From: Astropecten irregularis
Lineage: Eukaryota > Echinodermata > Asteroidea > Paxillosida > Astropectinidae
Direction of reading: 5' to 3'
NCBI GenBank assembly: GCA_963971285.1
Contig: OZ020263.1
Span: forward strand, 4,464,001 to 4,528,000
Length of the DNA stretch: 64,000 bases
The position numbers were made by a program, and so were the translations under genes. Shown here piece after piece: positions 1-13,094 of the stretch (positions are counted from its first letter, which is position 1; every line of letters begins with the position of its first letter). The notes below the pieces were generated by a model. The model had not been told where the DNA came from. It was given only the letters and a program-made list of their open reading frames with translations, and searched no databases.

Positions 1-751
1 TCCTCATCAGGAGACATTGTGCTGTTATCAATTAGTGGCCCCTTCATTTGAAAGAGCATGCCCAGCACGCTGAGAATAAAAAAAATCCTGAATCATTTAA
101 TCTTTATGCAGCAAGCATGACGTTCTCCATCTTTATTATTTCAAACTCAAATACCGCAAAACAAAATCCTCTCGCCCCACTGGGTAACAAATAATGCACA
201 ATTCCGGAAACCCGCAGATCTCACAAGGAGCCCACTGCGTCTTTCGACTCTCCCCGGACAGAAAACCTGCTCCACTTTATCGGTCGTGGAGCCAAGCCAT
301 TTTCAATCAAGCAATTCTGGCCATGTATGGATTCTCAGCCAACTCCCAGGATGCGCAGTCTGGATTTTCTTTGGGGATTGCTTGGTCCACTTAAATCTCC
401 ATTCCAACTGTCCGAGATGGAGGATTGTGTTTAATTCCTCTCGCTTGACTCAAGCCCCCCCCCCAACCTTCTACATGCATACCCTCTCCTGTCACACATG
501 AGTCTTATGACGGAAATAAACATTATGTTCAAATCTCGACCGGTCAACACAGAACATATTGTGAATATGATGTTGAATGTAGCACTATACTATGTAGCAT
601 CGAATCTCTCTCATGCTGAGCCATTCTCAAATGGTAAACCTCTTTCACCAGAATTTATCCAATTTTAAAACAGCCTGTCGATTAACTAAGATGTTTATAC
701 ATGTACTAACTATTAACATTAAGGTCCTTCCTGGCTATCTAAAACAAAAAT
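1..751. other. Non-coding, nothing recognised
   Basis: AT-rich with short chance frames. I see no exon with flanking splice sites and no repeat family shared with the rest of the window, apart from the SINE fragment that follows. Confidence 0.5.
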
Positions 752-832
752 GGTATTCCGGTTGTCGCTGGTTCAAATCCCATCACTCTCAGTAAATTTT
801 TCTTTGTTTGCTTTTCAATGACTTAAGATTAA
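752..832 (+). repeat. SINE fragment (B box to body)
   Basis: TATTCCGGTTGTCGCTGGTT CAAATCCCATCACTCTCAGT then AAATTTTTCTTTGTTTGC. The A box is missing, so this is 5'-truncated. Confidence 0.6.
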
Positions 833-1007
833 TCCAGCAAAAATTCACTAAAATTACAGTCAAACAGAGAGACGAAATTTAGAAATTCCTCCTAAAATGT
901 GAGTAAAGTACTGCATTATATCCAACCTTATTACTCTTCTGTGAGGTGAATCCTATTGATGATTTACACATATTTGTTTTAAAGCTTGAATGAATAACTG
1001 AAGACCT

Positions 1008-1276
1008 GGGGTCGATTTCACCAAACTCATCGTAACTTTCTATCAATCATAAAAGTGACCAAAGTGGGGTCTACAAAATCTGTGTACAAAGTCAATGGGA
1101 CTTGAGGAGAAGAAGAAGAAGAAGAAGAAGAAGAAAAAAAATTAAACAAAAGCAATACCTTTTCCAATCACAATCGGAAAAGCCAATAATGCATTGCAGC
1201 CCTATGTAGGATGCGATGGGTTATCCTTTGTAACTTGAGTTACGACCGATCGTAGGGCTTTATGAAATTGACCCCT
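1008..1276. mobile_element. GGGGTCGATTTCA palindromic MITE (family D) with internal (GAA)n
   Basis: Left end GGGGTCGATTTCACCAAACT, right end TATGAAATTGACCCC, an inverted pair. The interior holds a (GAA)n run at 1108-1133 and ends with TTACGACCGATCGTAGGGCT. Confidence 0.7.
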
Positions 1277-2521
1277 GATCTCCCAAACTTTCTCTGAAAA
1301 ACAAGAACGTGCCTTTATACACGTTCCAACCTTGCCCTTGCTCGAATAGCGTGGGGAAGAATCTTATCTTATGAGAAGTACGAGTGCGCAAAATCTCTTG
1401 TTTGACTGATTGCCTCCATACGCAGCAACGACATGTCGGTATATTGTGATGGACATGACGTAAACCAGGCTAATACGGCAAACACGCTCCATCTCACTAA
1501 AGAATGATCAGCGATCGATCGAGGAGAAGTTAAATTACACGGACCCAGACAATGTACTGCACATCATGTATGAATGATTTGACAATGTCTTGTAACTGGC
1601 ACTGATGTAAACACAAAAGTCCTTATTGCAGGACGCTTCAAATCAGTAATTTGATCTTCGCTAAGAAGCCCAAAGTCACCTGCTTCGTTTGCAGTTCAGC
1701 CTTCCTTTATTACAAAAAAAGAGAGGAAAAAACACATGTCTTTCCATTAGCAGTACGAGAAGGATTAAGGTGAGAGGGTTCGAATGTTTGCATTAACGCA
1801 CGCTAGAAACATGAGAAATCATACATTCATTCATTTGACGTATTCATGATTACATGTACATGTACATGTATGCACAGTACTTGAAAACTCAAGAAGCGCC
1901 ATGTATAACTTCGTGAGCATCTCGCTGGATGAATATTTTTGTCTGGATCCACATTACGTAGACATGTACAGTATACATCCACAGTGTATAATTATGCTTA
2001 CTACCACTCCATTAGGTTGTGTGTGCGTACGTGCGTATTAAAGTGCGTCACTAGTACGATTGTTTCCATGAGCTCAATTTCTACCTTAACGTTTATTCAC
2101 TGAAAAGAAGTCTTAAGAGTGTTTTTTTAAGGCAGGGGGGGTTCGGGGCATGTCATGAACCAGTTTTGGATATACATGTATGGACCGCCGGCCCTGCAAG
2201 GTAGAGTGCACTCTCCGTCCATTACCTCACAAACTGATTGTAAATGTATATAAACGAGGGACGATGCAAGCAATGATAATGATTAATGAGAGCCTGAGCA
2301 CCCTGTTTAGCGAGCAGATCCGGGTTGTAAATCTGCATATCATGCGTCTTCCCCCTCCCCTCCCTCCTATCGTTACGGGGTTACCTTTGCGAATGAATAT
2401 TATCACAATATGCGAAATAAGTGAACGCATTAATATACCGTACATGTGTGCACTAAGGGTTTTGTCCATCGTTGTTAAAATTAAGGTACCCGGTAGGTTT
2501 GTGTTGACACAATGTATTCTG
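1277..2521. other. Non-coding, nothing recognised
   Basis: Only the TACATG run at 1853-1870 stands out. The 114-codon frame at 2180-2524 shows no domain-like pattern and its complement is equally open, so I treat it as chance. Confidence 0.5.
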
Positions 2522-2680
2522 TGAGAGTGTGTGGTTCTGAGAAGAACCGATGGTATTATCTCAACATTCAGAACAGTGTGCCCTGTTCATTCTCAAGAGA
2601 ATCTGAGGACGGACAGAGCACACAGTTTGGAACGTCAAAATAATATCACCGGTTCTTCTCAGAACCACACTCTCACTGAA
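2522..2680. mobile_element. Long hairpin element
   Basis: GAGTGTGTGGTTCTGAGAAG continuing to GAACCGATGGTATTAT on the left pairs with AATATCACCGGTTCTTCTCA then GAACCACACTCTC on the right. The inner part (CAGAACAGTGTGCCCTGTTC against GGACAGAGCACACAGTTTGG) also pairs. A palindromic MITE-like element, one copy here. Confidence 0.7.
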
Positions 2681-3571
2681 GAGATTACATGGTGTCACCG
2701 CAAACCTACCTTTCCTTTAGTAATTCGACCATGCATAGCTTCAAATCTCATTCATCATGTTTTTGTTTGTTTCATTTTGTTTGCGTCCAAGACCTGTTTT
2801 GCAGTGCGACAACAAACATATGATATATACCGCCTCCGCCACTAGCCTCCCTCCTATCTCAGATTCTAACAACAACAAGGGAAGGGTGAACTTCTCGCTC
2901 GGGAATTGAGCTTTTCTTCATGTCAGCAGTGATGTGGATGTTTCTCCCACTGTATGTGTAATGAAATCACTATAAGGCAACCCCCTTCCCTCTATCCCAC
3001 TCCTGCCACCTTTACTCCCAGCAACCTCCCCTCCATCCCACTCCTGACCCCGTTACTCCCAGCAGCCTGTACCTGGCATTAATTCTACAAATCTGACCTG
3101 TTGATCCCTATCCAGCAGACTGGCTAGCTGGCTAGGGTTCGTGCAACCCTGGAAAGAAACTTGTATGTGTATTCTCGGATCGTCTTTTATTTTTCTTTGT
3201 GCCCAGTAATTGCATTTTATTATGGTTTTGATCCTGTGCTGTAACAGCAGCCGTGTGACATTTTTATAGCATTATACCAACAGATCAATATACATTGTGT
3301 ACTGGAACTCTGAGACTCTCGATCCTGCAGGGGGCCGTTAATGCACAGGCTTGCAGAATTCCAAGTCGTGCACAGAAACAGCACATTATGTAGACTACAG
3401 GGAGAACAGTCCTCCGAGAGAACACAAAGGGTAGGTTTAATAAAATCCCTGGCTTGCTGTAAGCTCATTTTAGCTGCACTAAGGTGCAATATCCATAAAC
3501 AATGTACGTTTCACAGCCAAAGTACAGCAGGGAAAGCGTTATCGGAGGGGTACGATAAATATAACTTTGAA

Positions 3572-3850
3572 TTAAAGGTATAATACATGATTGGTAATGG
3601 TCACAGAACAGCACTCACACTTTGTCTGATCCAATAATATGTGCATAAAATAATATGCCTGTAAACATTTGAGCTCAATCAAACATCTGAATCACAAGAA
3701 AATAGCGAAAACCCAACTCAAGTTTTCTTATACAACATATAGAATGGTTTTGATCTTACCAAGATCTTCATACCCTGAAAGTTACCGGTTTACGTAAATC
3801 TGTGAATATTTTCTGTTTGGGTATTTTACCAATCCTGTACTGTACCTGAA
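3572..3850 (+). mobile_element. TTAA-MITE subfamily B, internally deleted copy
   Basis: Left end TTAAAGGTATAATACATGAT and right end ACCAATCCTGTACTGTACCT are the B-subfamily inverted ends. The interior keeps the CTCAATCAAACATCTGA block but skips from TTGATCTTA straight to the GATCTTCATACCCTG block, so the central part is deleted. Confidence 0.8.
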
Positions 3851-6781
3851 GTTACTTTTTGCAAAGTTACTTACCTAAATATACGTTCGTGGTGTCCTAT
3901 TTAATATATTATTAGCAAGGTTAAATTTGTGGAAAGAGGGCAGGGCTTTGATTTTGGGGGAAAGTTATACGGCAAAAACGGTAAAGAAGATGGCAGACGG
4001 GCTGTTTTCAAGTTCGCAACAAGTGCATATTATTAAGAAAAAAGTGTTTTGACACTGAAATGTTGCACAAATTTCTTCAATCTAGGGTTTGAAGAACTCG
4101 GGATGCAAGTCGAAAATGTCATTTAGGAAGTGGTTTTATTTCCTTTATAGTTATCGTACCCTCCAGATAGCGCTTACAGCAGATAATATAAATCAAAAGA
4201 ATCCAATTAAAGCATTTTTTTCTCCAATATTCCTGAAACATATTCTTTCTCCTTCTGCAGGGCTGAACTATGCTCCTGATTTTCTTTCCCCAATAAAAGA
4301 TTCTGCAATCTGAAAGCTGAAACTTGACATTGCACTTCCATTTACATCTTAAAAAGTTTCTTTCCCAATCATCATTCCCAAATTAACCTCTCCAATCTGA
4401 CCCGCTATCCATCGTATCCTCAAGGTAAACGGACATCAAGACCCCATCCCCAAATTAAAGATTCTGCAGCTCGGTCATCTTTTTGTACTGTAGGGTGAGG
4501 TTTTTTCTTTACGGTAATCTTTCCTTCTTGAGTGTGTGGATACCTCTAGAGGCAGCTGGTTGATGTCTCTCTTTCACTAGCCGACCCATCTCTCAAGGAC
4601 ATTCCTCGAAGGCTTGCGCTTTATTGGTAATCTAGCCCACGTTTTCCTTTACACGCTGCCGAGTAGAATCGGATACCGGGCAAACCGGCGACCAAAACCC
4701 CAGATGGACAAATGTGATCTGTCACACCTTGCCTCTACCTGATGAAGTTCCCTGAGATGTTCTCGGGAAAAAATATCACATTATTATTTTTTTTGGAATT
4801 GGAATTGGGTCTTGTGATTATGACCAGAACAACATCAGCAGCTATGTTGAAGAGATATCGGTACCTTCAGGCTAGCATTATTTTTGACAAATTCACGGGA
4901 GGAAAAACTCCCTGTAACCTGCCTTCCGTTTTATTACGCACTACAGCAGCTTACAAAATGTGAGTGTGATGGAACTGCCTAGTGTGTTATATAATGTGTG
5001 TAGTTTTATGGGTCCTCAACTCTGCTGTCCCCACTATCATTGCCCCACCCCTCCTACCTCCCTACAATCCATGAATTCTGCCCAAACTATGACACAGTCA
5101 TTGGAATTCTGAAACTGTTGCTTGACCAAGTGAGAACTACTGAAAACATGTACTGTATGACATGCCCTCACCATAAAGCGCAGTTACATTGCACATTTCC
5201 TACGGAAACATTGGCATTAGTAATAGTTGCCAGAAAATCAATATTATACAATATGAGGGTGATACATGTACAAAACTGGTGCCGTTCGGGACAGAATCCG
5301 AACACATTATGCCGTGCAAAGACAGAGGTTTATAACACATCTCAGTTTATATAAAAACACCCCTAGCGAGACACTTCACAACTCAACAAAGCGTAGTGCG
5401 GTGCCTCATATCCCAACCCATCATAAAGACATGCATCAAAACCACGATCGAAAGGCACAAAACTTCCCGTACTCATCTGCGGGGGCTCGGGTAATCTGCA
5501 ACATGCCGCAAATCCTCAGTAATGCGGCAGGGAATTTGTGACTAAGGTCAGACTGATTGCTCCTGGAATAACTGTGCCGCCACTCCGAGTGACACCCAAT
5601 CACCTGGTGGCTTAGAAACCACATCCCAATGACAATCCTTGCCGGGGAACTAGAAAAAAAACCCATATGTTTGAATGCGCATCATAACACAAGTCCGTGT
5701 AATCGATGCAAATGACAATTGCTCCTCCAGATGTGCACTATAGGAATCAACTCTCAAAGTGCACGAAAAAATCAAACGAAAACGAAATAAAAACCGTCAT
5801 CAGCTGCATATTCACATCCCACCTGACAGTCCAAATAGACCACCTGATATACAGTCCTCCAGGTGTTGAAAGTGAGGCTAACTGTGATTACCATTCTGCG
5901 TGTATATTATTACGACTGGACGAGTAATTTTGCTTTGGCTTGAGCGTGACACCAACTAAAAAAAACGACAAAAACCCAATCAACAATTGGACACCGACTA
6001 GCCTCTAACAATAATTAAAAAAAAAGAGAAGAGTGACCGCTTTGTAATTATTCTTGAATCCTGACTCAAAGGGTAATTTTGGCTGTAACTTCTCACCAAC
6101 ACCTTCCTAGATCCACCAATATCCACCAAAATCCACCACTAAATCCATCTCAAGGTGTTGAACAACTCTAGAGCAGAGAGTTCCTTTTTCTCTGCTGAGG
6201 TTTGCCGGTTCAACTCGAAACTTCTTCAAAGAATAAACGCCACAGGGATACTACTGACTACATAATGCTGGATTTGGGCAAGATTTGGGAAGCTTTTGGA
6301 CAAAAAAAACTAAAATTCTAACACTTGGTTTTGCGGGTGGGTGGAGGGATTACGCACTCTCAAATCCGCAAATACCGCAGTAAGCCCAGGGGCTGAATCA
6401 AAGAAAATCCACGGGGGATTTTGTTTTTTTGATGGGATAATGTGGCTTTGCATAGCTTCAGTTTGTTGGAATTCTCTTCTTGCAGGTAGGGTGCATCTCT
6501 GGGACTTTTAGTCCTGAATCCATTATGAATTTTTCAGGACAGCCAAGCAGGGATGGTGATATTCTTCGGCAATTCCAATTTTGTGTCAGTTTTTCTTTCA
6601 ATGAGCCAGGTGCAAATTCTTTCAAATTATTCAATGCACTGGAACGCTACTATAACGTCAGGATGAACAGAAATTGTTCGTCATAGTGGTCGTTCATTAT
6701 AGTGAACACTGTTCAGCATGCCAAATTTGTATATAATAAAATTGGGACCCAAAGATGATGTTTGGTACATACCATATGTTC
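3851..6781. other. Non-coding, nothing recognised
   Basis: Unique-looking AT-rich sequence with short frames that show no domain pattern. A run of ATCCACCAA words at 6113-6150 is a tiny local repeat. Confidence 0.5.
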
Positions 6782-6947
6782 GGTATAGAAGTTATTCACC
6801 GACGTCATAAAGTCACGTGATTGGCCGTCAAGCTTTTCTATGTCGTCCATGGTTACACGTAGGACATTGTACTCTGCGTGTGCACTGAAGGGTATGTGCA
6901 ATCATTGTGCTTGACGGCCAATGGCGTCACGTGAATAACCTCTATCG
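6782..6947. mobile_element. Hairpin element with CACGTGA arms
   Basis: GTATAGAAGTTATTCACCGA then GTCACGTGATTGGCCGTCAAG on the left pair with CTTGACGGCCAATGGCGTCA then CGTGAATAACCTCTATCG on the right. Flanks on both sides carry similar GT-TTCATTATAG..G.TTCA words (6684-6715 and 6950-6978), suggesting nesting in an older repeat. Confidence 0.65.
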
Positions 6948-7864
6948 TGGTGTTCATTATAGCGGCGTTCAACTGTATCATTAAAGTGTTTTTTTGTTTC
7001 GAACGTATCAACTATCAAACCCTTGTAGAAACATTCTTGCATTCTGGGCAATTTGTCTATGATCAGTGACACTGAGACACTCCCTTCTCAGGCCTGCAGC
7101 ATCATTGCCTACATAACATGTACGTCCATTGACCTCCCCTCATCCAAATCCCTGCAGTATTTGATAAAGCTTTGCTGTTCACGCAATTTACAATTCTCGC
7201 TGAAGTATATTCATCCCCAATACGTCCATCCATCAATTTTCTTCTTCAGAAAAAAAATCTCTATCGTATTTGTAAACGCAAAGCACTGCAATTGGATGTT
7301 TTTCCTTACAAAGTATACATTTCATGGACGATGCATGCAATGTATACAAACTGCAATTCCTCATTGTACATGTGTGCATGAAGGCCTACTCCCGGGCCTA
7401 GCGTATGTACTATACGGTTTCAACAGGCAGGCCAGTGCACTCAAATGCTTAACGAACACTAACATGCTCAGTGACACCTCAGCACATCTGTCAATGATTC
7501 AAAATGATTTTGAAAGGAGATACATTCTCGCTGGAAAATGACAGGATGACAGCTCCTCTACCGGCGACATTTTGGGCAGAAGATTTGCAGCAGACGTCCC
7601 TCGCTGCATCGGTGCACAATGTACAGGTCAATAACCTTATTGCTAATTAAACAATGAATGTTTTGTTTTTTTTTCCGACAGAAAGTCTGAGGTCTGAGAG
7701 ATTCATTTCGTTCCACGATAATGAAATATTGTGAATGCCTGTATAGAGCGCACACAAATGTACGGCACGTTTTTACAAAAATTTCACAGGAAGAAGGGAT
7801 GTTTATTGGAACCTTTACGCACAAAAACTGAATCCTACAATTATCACAGCAATATTGCTTAATA

Positions 7865-8327
7865 TTAGCCTTTTAGAGGTATGGCGGACACAATATACCT
7901 TTTTTTAAATTTTTTACAAACATTGGCTTGTGGTTGGCATGGTCGGCCAAATGTTGCAAATCATCTCGTCTTCTCAAAAGACGCCGTGACCAAATTTAAC
8001 ATTTGCAAACTTCCCGTAGCTGTACAGAATACATAACATCATTGCTTGTGTTATTTCCATTACATTCAGCAATATCTTTGAATGTTTATGAAACGTTGTG
8101 TACAAATTGGGTTCAATCAAATTGTGGTTGTTTTTTATACCCGGCTTTGATGGCTTTCCATAGTTTCCGCCATCTTGGTCGGCAAAAACTGACGGGCTGT
8201 GACATTGCAAAAGAAAGGTCTATAGGAGGGCGATGTTTGGTTTGGGTAAAATCCTTTGTGTTTGACTCAAATCACCCACTTCAAACAACGCCCTCCTATT
8301 GTGTCCGCCATACTTCGAAAAGGCTAA
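7865..8327. mobile_element. About 460-bp element with 30-bp TIR (TTAGCCTTTT...)
   Basis: TTAGCCTTTTAGAGGTATGG plus CGGACACAATA on the left is the reverse complement, with three differences, of TATTGTGTCCGCCATACTTC plus GAAAAGGCTAA on the right. The arms of an inner hairpin (TAGGAGGGCGATGTTTG / CAAACAACGCCCTCCTA) lie at 8222-8299. No transposase frame. Confidence 0.7.
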
Positions 8328-8648
8328 TTGATGTTGAGGAGTTTGGTGAAGAATAGATCATCACCTTTCATCCATCCATTCTACAACTTATACATGTACC
8401 TCGTTATTCACTGCGCAGATGAAAAATGCAGCGGTGTGCCAAAGAGAGCGAGGGCCAGGGTGATTAAAGACAGAAATTACCAACAGGACATCAATAAAAA
8501 AGAGCGGGTCGTGTCCGCAGTCCAGAGAATATCCCGGAGACCTGGTCAAATCAGTCGTGCATGACTAACGTCAGAGCACTAGTGGGGCAGGCTATTAATT
8601 GCTCCAGTAGCAATTCCAGGTAATGTCCACGCTCACTAGGGGCTGTTC

Positions 8649-8944
8649 AGACCATGGTTCACACAGAGCTGAAAGTGGTTTACCTCGGGTAAAGACCATG
8701 GTTCAGACAGTGCTGAAAGTGGTTTACCTCGGGTAAAGACCATGGTTCACACAGAGCTGAAAGTGGTTTACCTCGGGTAAAGACCATGGTTCACACAGAG
8801 CTGAAAGTGGTTTACCTCGGGTAAAGCTGAAAGTGGTTTACCTCGGGTAAAGACCATGGTTCACACAGAGCTGAAAGTGGTTTACCTCGGGTAAAGACCA
8901 TACAATGTAGTTCAGACAGTGCTGAAAGTGGGTTAAAACCTATG
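8649..8944 (+). repeat. 44-bp tandem array
   Basis: About six copies of a 44-bp unit, CATGGTTCACACAGAGCTGA followed by AAGTGGTTTACCTCGGGTAA AGAC. One copy is shortened to about 24 bp near 8824, and the last copies are degraded. Units are nearly identical and there are no spacers, so this is a minisatellite. Confidence 0.92.
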
Positions 8945-9204
8945 TTAGTTCACCAAGTTAAAACCTACAAAGGTTCACCCTGGTTGCCTCTGAATGGCAT
9001 AGGACAGGCAATTTTCTTCCACACTTGAAATCGTCTCTCTTTGAAAACGTACACTGGCCTGGGAGGGAAGGTCACTCTAGACTATAAGTAGACCTGTCTA
9101 CAAATCAGCTTGTAAGAAGTCTGAACAGGTTAATCTCAATCTCATCTGCTTTAATGAGCAATGACAGGGACCATAGAGCTATCTGAGGACAGACAAGTAG
9201 GCGC

Positions 9205-9325
9205 CTTGTGGGTTCGGTTTGCTGGTAACACCACGGAATATTCGTTCGTACTTTCAAATTTCTTATTTCGTCGCACTTCTCGTTTAGGTCTCAACGTTTC
9301 GACTAGGCTGCTCTAGTCATGACCA
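9205..9325 (-). repeat. Dispersed repeat J with hammerhead-like hairpin
   Basis: TTCGTTCGTACTTTC, GCACTTCTCGTTTAGGTCTC and AACGTTTCGACTAGGCTGCT then CTAGTCAT match 39885-40000. On the minus strand it reads (ATGA)CTAG, loop, CTAGTC-GAAACGTTGAGACC. Confidence 0.65.
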
Positions 9326-12300
9326 GAAGACGATTGAAATGAGGGATGTGAGGTCCTTGTATGATTATTGTGGATCCTGCTCTGTCTTTTGTCTATACAT
9401 GAATAGTGCTGATGTCTTCTCATGCTGCGTACAGGCAAACAAGGGACAAATTTGGAAATCATGCTAAAAGTGTGCAAATATCGTTCTAAAATTGTTACGA
9501 ATCCCACCTGAGTTCGAATCCCACCTGAGCCAGCAAGTGCTCTCACAAGCACTGACTATACAGTGCTCATCCCAGTCAGTGAAGGGCAAGCCTAATTTAC
9601 ATATTATCTATTTCCCAACCAAAATAATTTAATATTCAAAATTGTTTCATACCAAGAAAGAAAATTAGGAGAAGTTCTTGCAAATTTTACACCTTACGTG
9701 GAATTTTAGTTGGGTATAAAAATATGTTTGCAAGCAAAAAATCTACAAATTTTTCATAAAAATGTTTATGTGCAGCTCAATTAATTTATAAACACATCAA
9801 TAATTCGTGATTAAGACAAAACACACAAAAATATTTAGTAAATTGTGTTTCACACACCTGTAGTCTTTAACGCTTTACTGTACCTACTAACATGTACATC
9901 ATTACTCGTGCATGTGGTTGTACATGCGGATTGCCTGAAATTTGTCGTGTTTTTCCAGTTTCTCTTGTTTTTCCGCCAACTCCCTCCCTTCTTTTGCTAA
10001 TGTCCTCTTTCCACAGGGGATTCCCTCATCGCAAATGATGATCGGGAGTGTGACCAATTTCCCCTGCTGATACCGGCCTTGCCAGAATAATTACAAACCT
10101 TGCCGGGCAGCCACGGGGCTTTATAATAGTGGGCAAGTTGTTTACCACAGCCCCACCCAGAACCATTCTTCAGGGGTTGCCTACTTTAACATATTCTTAA
10201 TAGGGAGCCGTCTCGATCATTTCTATTTTGATATCGAAACAAAAAATAGAAAAGAAATAAAAATGAATGGCAAGCGTGAGGTACATTGTGTATGCATGGA
10301 AGGGATGAATCACGTAATGTTCGTCCAAGTTGTTGACACGGCGCTCATGAACACGCAGAGTTTGCTCGTACATTAGCGCCCCGAGTAGAAAGGTTTCCGT
10401 GACGTGTCTGTTACCGGTTTGCTCCAATTTCTCTCGGTGAAACAGCCAGCCCCGGCCTATTCAATGATTCAAGTGACGATGACCTGGATGTATGTAATGA
10501 ATAAAGACTCGTTTTGGGGCTCCCGACAATAACAACAACAATGGGAGCGAGAAAAAAAAACATAATAAAAGAGAGCATGGCATTCATTAATTCCGCAAGA
10601 CTGCATGGTTACAAACAAAATTTACAATCTAGCTAGTTCTCTCTCCACCCACCCCCCCTTCCCCGCAACCGAAGACAGGGGCGCAAGGAGCGAGAGAGCT
10701 AGCGCTGTAGTAGGCCACAGTAATCAAGCCTACAAATTGCCTGAGCTAAATTTAAGGAGACCTGAGGTTGCACACACACACAAAATCCTGTATGGTTGCT
10801 ATGACAACGTTGACCGTTCTGACGGAGCCGGAGGTTAAGGCACAATGTGTTTGGTGTAAACAATCAAATCTCTCATCACTTCATTCAATGCAAGCGGCTC
10901 CGTTCGGAGGTTGATTAGCATTTTGGCGGCATTTCGAGGTTAGATATTAAAAAAAATCCCTCCAAAAATGATTTTTTTTTTTTTTTCAATTTGCAACAGG
11001 CAATCAGAGTTCGTGGTACACACGTACTGTGGCACACGGTGTGTAGGTGGCTTCCGCAATACAGTATCAATCCCATATGTTCAAACTGTCATTTACTGTT
11101 TCACTAATCAAGAATCTTCCCGGACACTCCTGGAATGAACCGATTGACTAACCAATAACTGATGACTTCAGCCTTTTTTTTGTGGAAGTTGTTTTGTTCG
11201 TAATTTTTGGCCCGCTACATCTCATCATAATGATAAATGTTTTAGAATCGCCGCTGCCGTGCAATAAACTTAGGTCCTCTAATAGACGAAACTGGGACCT
11301 ATTACATCAACGGCCCATCTTCTCTGAATGCTGGCTGTGATCATACGTGCAATTTATCATCCCGATCGTGTACAAAATTTCATTTGAAGACGAGGGAAGG
11401 ACGGAAGGGGGGGGTACGGTAGCAGGACATTACTGGAATTCTAGCAAACGTTAACGTCAAATCTACATTTGGCAACACTGGGTAAATCCAATTTCTCCCG
11501 TTTTGCAAAAAAAAAAAATTCAAAGGAGAAGAAGAAAAAAAAAAAATACTCTGTTGACTGACGCATTTTGACTGAAGAATTGCCGAAATTGAATTTGCTA
11601 TTTTTTTTTCTTCTTTTCTTAATCAGATTTGGTGCTGGGGAAATAATCAGATGTCAGTGAAAGACTTACGACCGTTCTTACACCCCCAACTCCCCCTCAG
11701 GCAGCTCTCTCTAGCTAGTGATGGTTTACTTCACCGGTCTAGGCTAGGCTCAACTGCTACACATCAGCATGCACAACCATGAATTCAATATTAGTTTTGA
11801 CCGGAGGGCTTACCGTAAAGATGTATGGATTTTTTTTTTTGCCTTTTTATTGTATGCGGCCAAAAAAAAAACCCATAAAAATAAGAGGAAGTGCAGATCT
11901 ATATCCGCAGTTGACCGGATGCTCAAACTGGGGACCTGAAAAGGGATTTTTGGAAGGTCTCTTTCCACGAACAATCCCGACAGAGGCCAATGTAGAAACC
12001 TTATGTAACAGACATATTATTGCAACAGTGTAGAATCAATGTATCATTAGTGTACGCCTTCAGTATTATTTGATCTTTTAAACTCATAATGAGTTATCTT
12101 CTTGTTTTTCCCAATGATCCATTGTCTTCCTGCACATGATTACACCTAAGACAACATGAAGATGGCGACAAACTTTACAGAGAGATTTGAAGGTAGCCAT
12201 GCAGGGTGCAGGTAACCATGGGGGGTTAACCTTCAACACTTGACATGTGTCTGTAGGTTTAGTGGTTTACCAACCTTCTAAATAATCCCTAGCTTTAACA

Positions 12301-12404
12301 AATCCAAACATATCAATCCAGCTTATTGTGTAGAATGAGCAAATAATACTGCTGATTATGGTACATGCGATCCAGTGAGCTTTATGGAGTACCATGCAAA
12401 GAAA
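9326..12404. other. Non-coding, nothing recognised
   Basis: Contains a short duplicated CGAATCCCACCTGAG word near 9500 (tRNA B-box-like), homopolymer runs at 10970-10986 and 11507-11545, and no convincing exon. Confidence 0.5.
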
Positions 12405-12655
12405 GGGTTGGTTTCTTTAAAAAAGAAACTGGGTTCTGAAAGAACTGGTTTCTGAAAAACTGGGTATCTGACAGATTTGGGTTTCTGAAAGAATGATGGG
12501 GTTCTGAAAGAACTAGTTCCTGAAAGAACTGGGTTCTGATTGTGCTGGGTTCTGACAGAACTAGTTCCTAAAAGAACTGGGTTCTGAATGAGCTGGGTTC
12601 TGAATAAACCAGGTTCTTAATGAAACTGGTTCTGCAAGAACTTGATTAGGAAAGA
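12405..12655 (+). repeat. Degenerate GTTCTGAAAGAACTGG tandem array
   Basis: About 14 diverged copies of a 15-18-bp unit such as GGGTTCTGAAAGAACT, interspersed with the variant TAGTTCCTGAAAGAAC. Each unit is itself partly palindromic (GTTCT...AGAAC). Confidence 0.85.
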
Positions 12656-12761
12656 ACCAGAGGTTAGTATTAACTTAAGCATCCAAGGCAATTTGCTCAG
12701 GCAATCTTAGAAGAAAATGTTGACAAAAGTATTATTAATAGGTTTATTTCTTATCAACATT

Positions 12762-13094
12762 TTAAATGTAATATCATACATGGTTTTTATCACAGAAATA
12801 CAGATTCATGGGCAAAAAAATAAAGACAGATAGTCCAATACGGTGCCCACTTTTTGAAAAAACAGTGAAAAACAGCCACAGTATTTCTTAAGTCTTTTCT
12901 CTGTTATTTTTGATCTTTTAAAAGAATAAAAAGATTTCTGGTCGTTGTTTTACTATTTTCTGGATAAATACACCATTTCAGGCGGAAATATGTTAACGGT
13001 ATGTTTCTACCATCACCATCTTCATACCTTGTAAGTTATAGGTAAATCTGTAAACATTTCTGTTTTGGTTCCTAAAGTATGATACAACCTTTAA
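12762..13094 (+). mobile_element. TTAA-MITE subfamily A
   Basis: Left end TTAAATGTAATATCATACAT (degenerate) and right end AAAGTATGATACAACCTTTAA, with TTAA at both boundaries. The interior has the typical landmarks in order: ACAGATTCATGGGC, GGTGCCCACTTTTTGA, TTGATCTTTTAAAAGA, GGATAAATACACCATTTCAG, GGTATGTTTCTACC. Confidence 0.85.

Noticed and set aside
7053-7541. 162-codon open frame on the plus strand
   Set aside because: Composition follows AT-rich background, no domain pattern, other frames equally open, and no splice context. Longest chance frame in the area.
8649-8944. CRISPR-like array
   Set aside because: Units are contiguous with no unique spacers, and the host is a eukaryote. It is a minisatellite.
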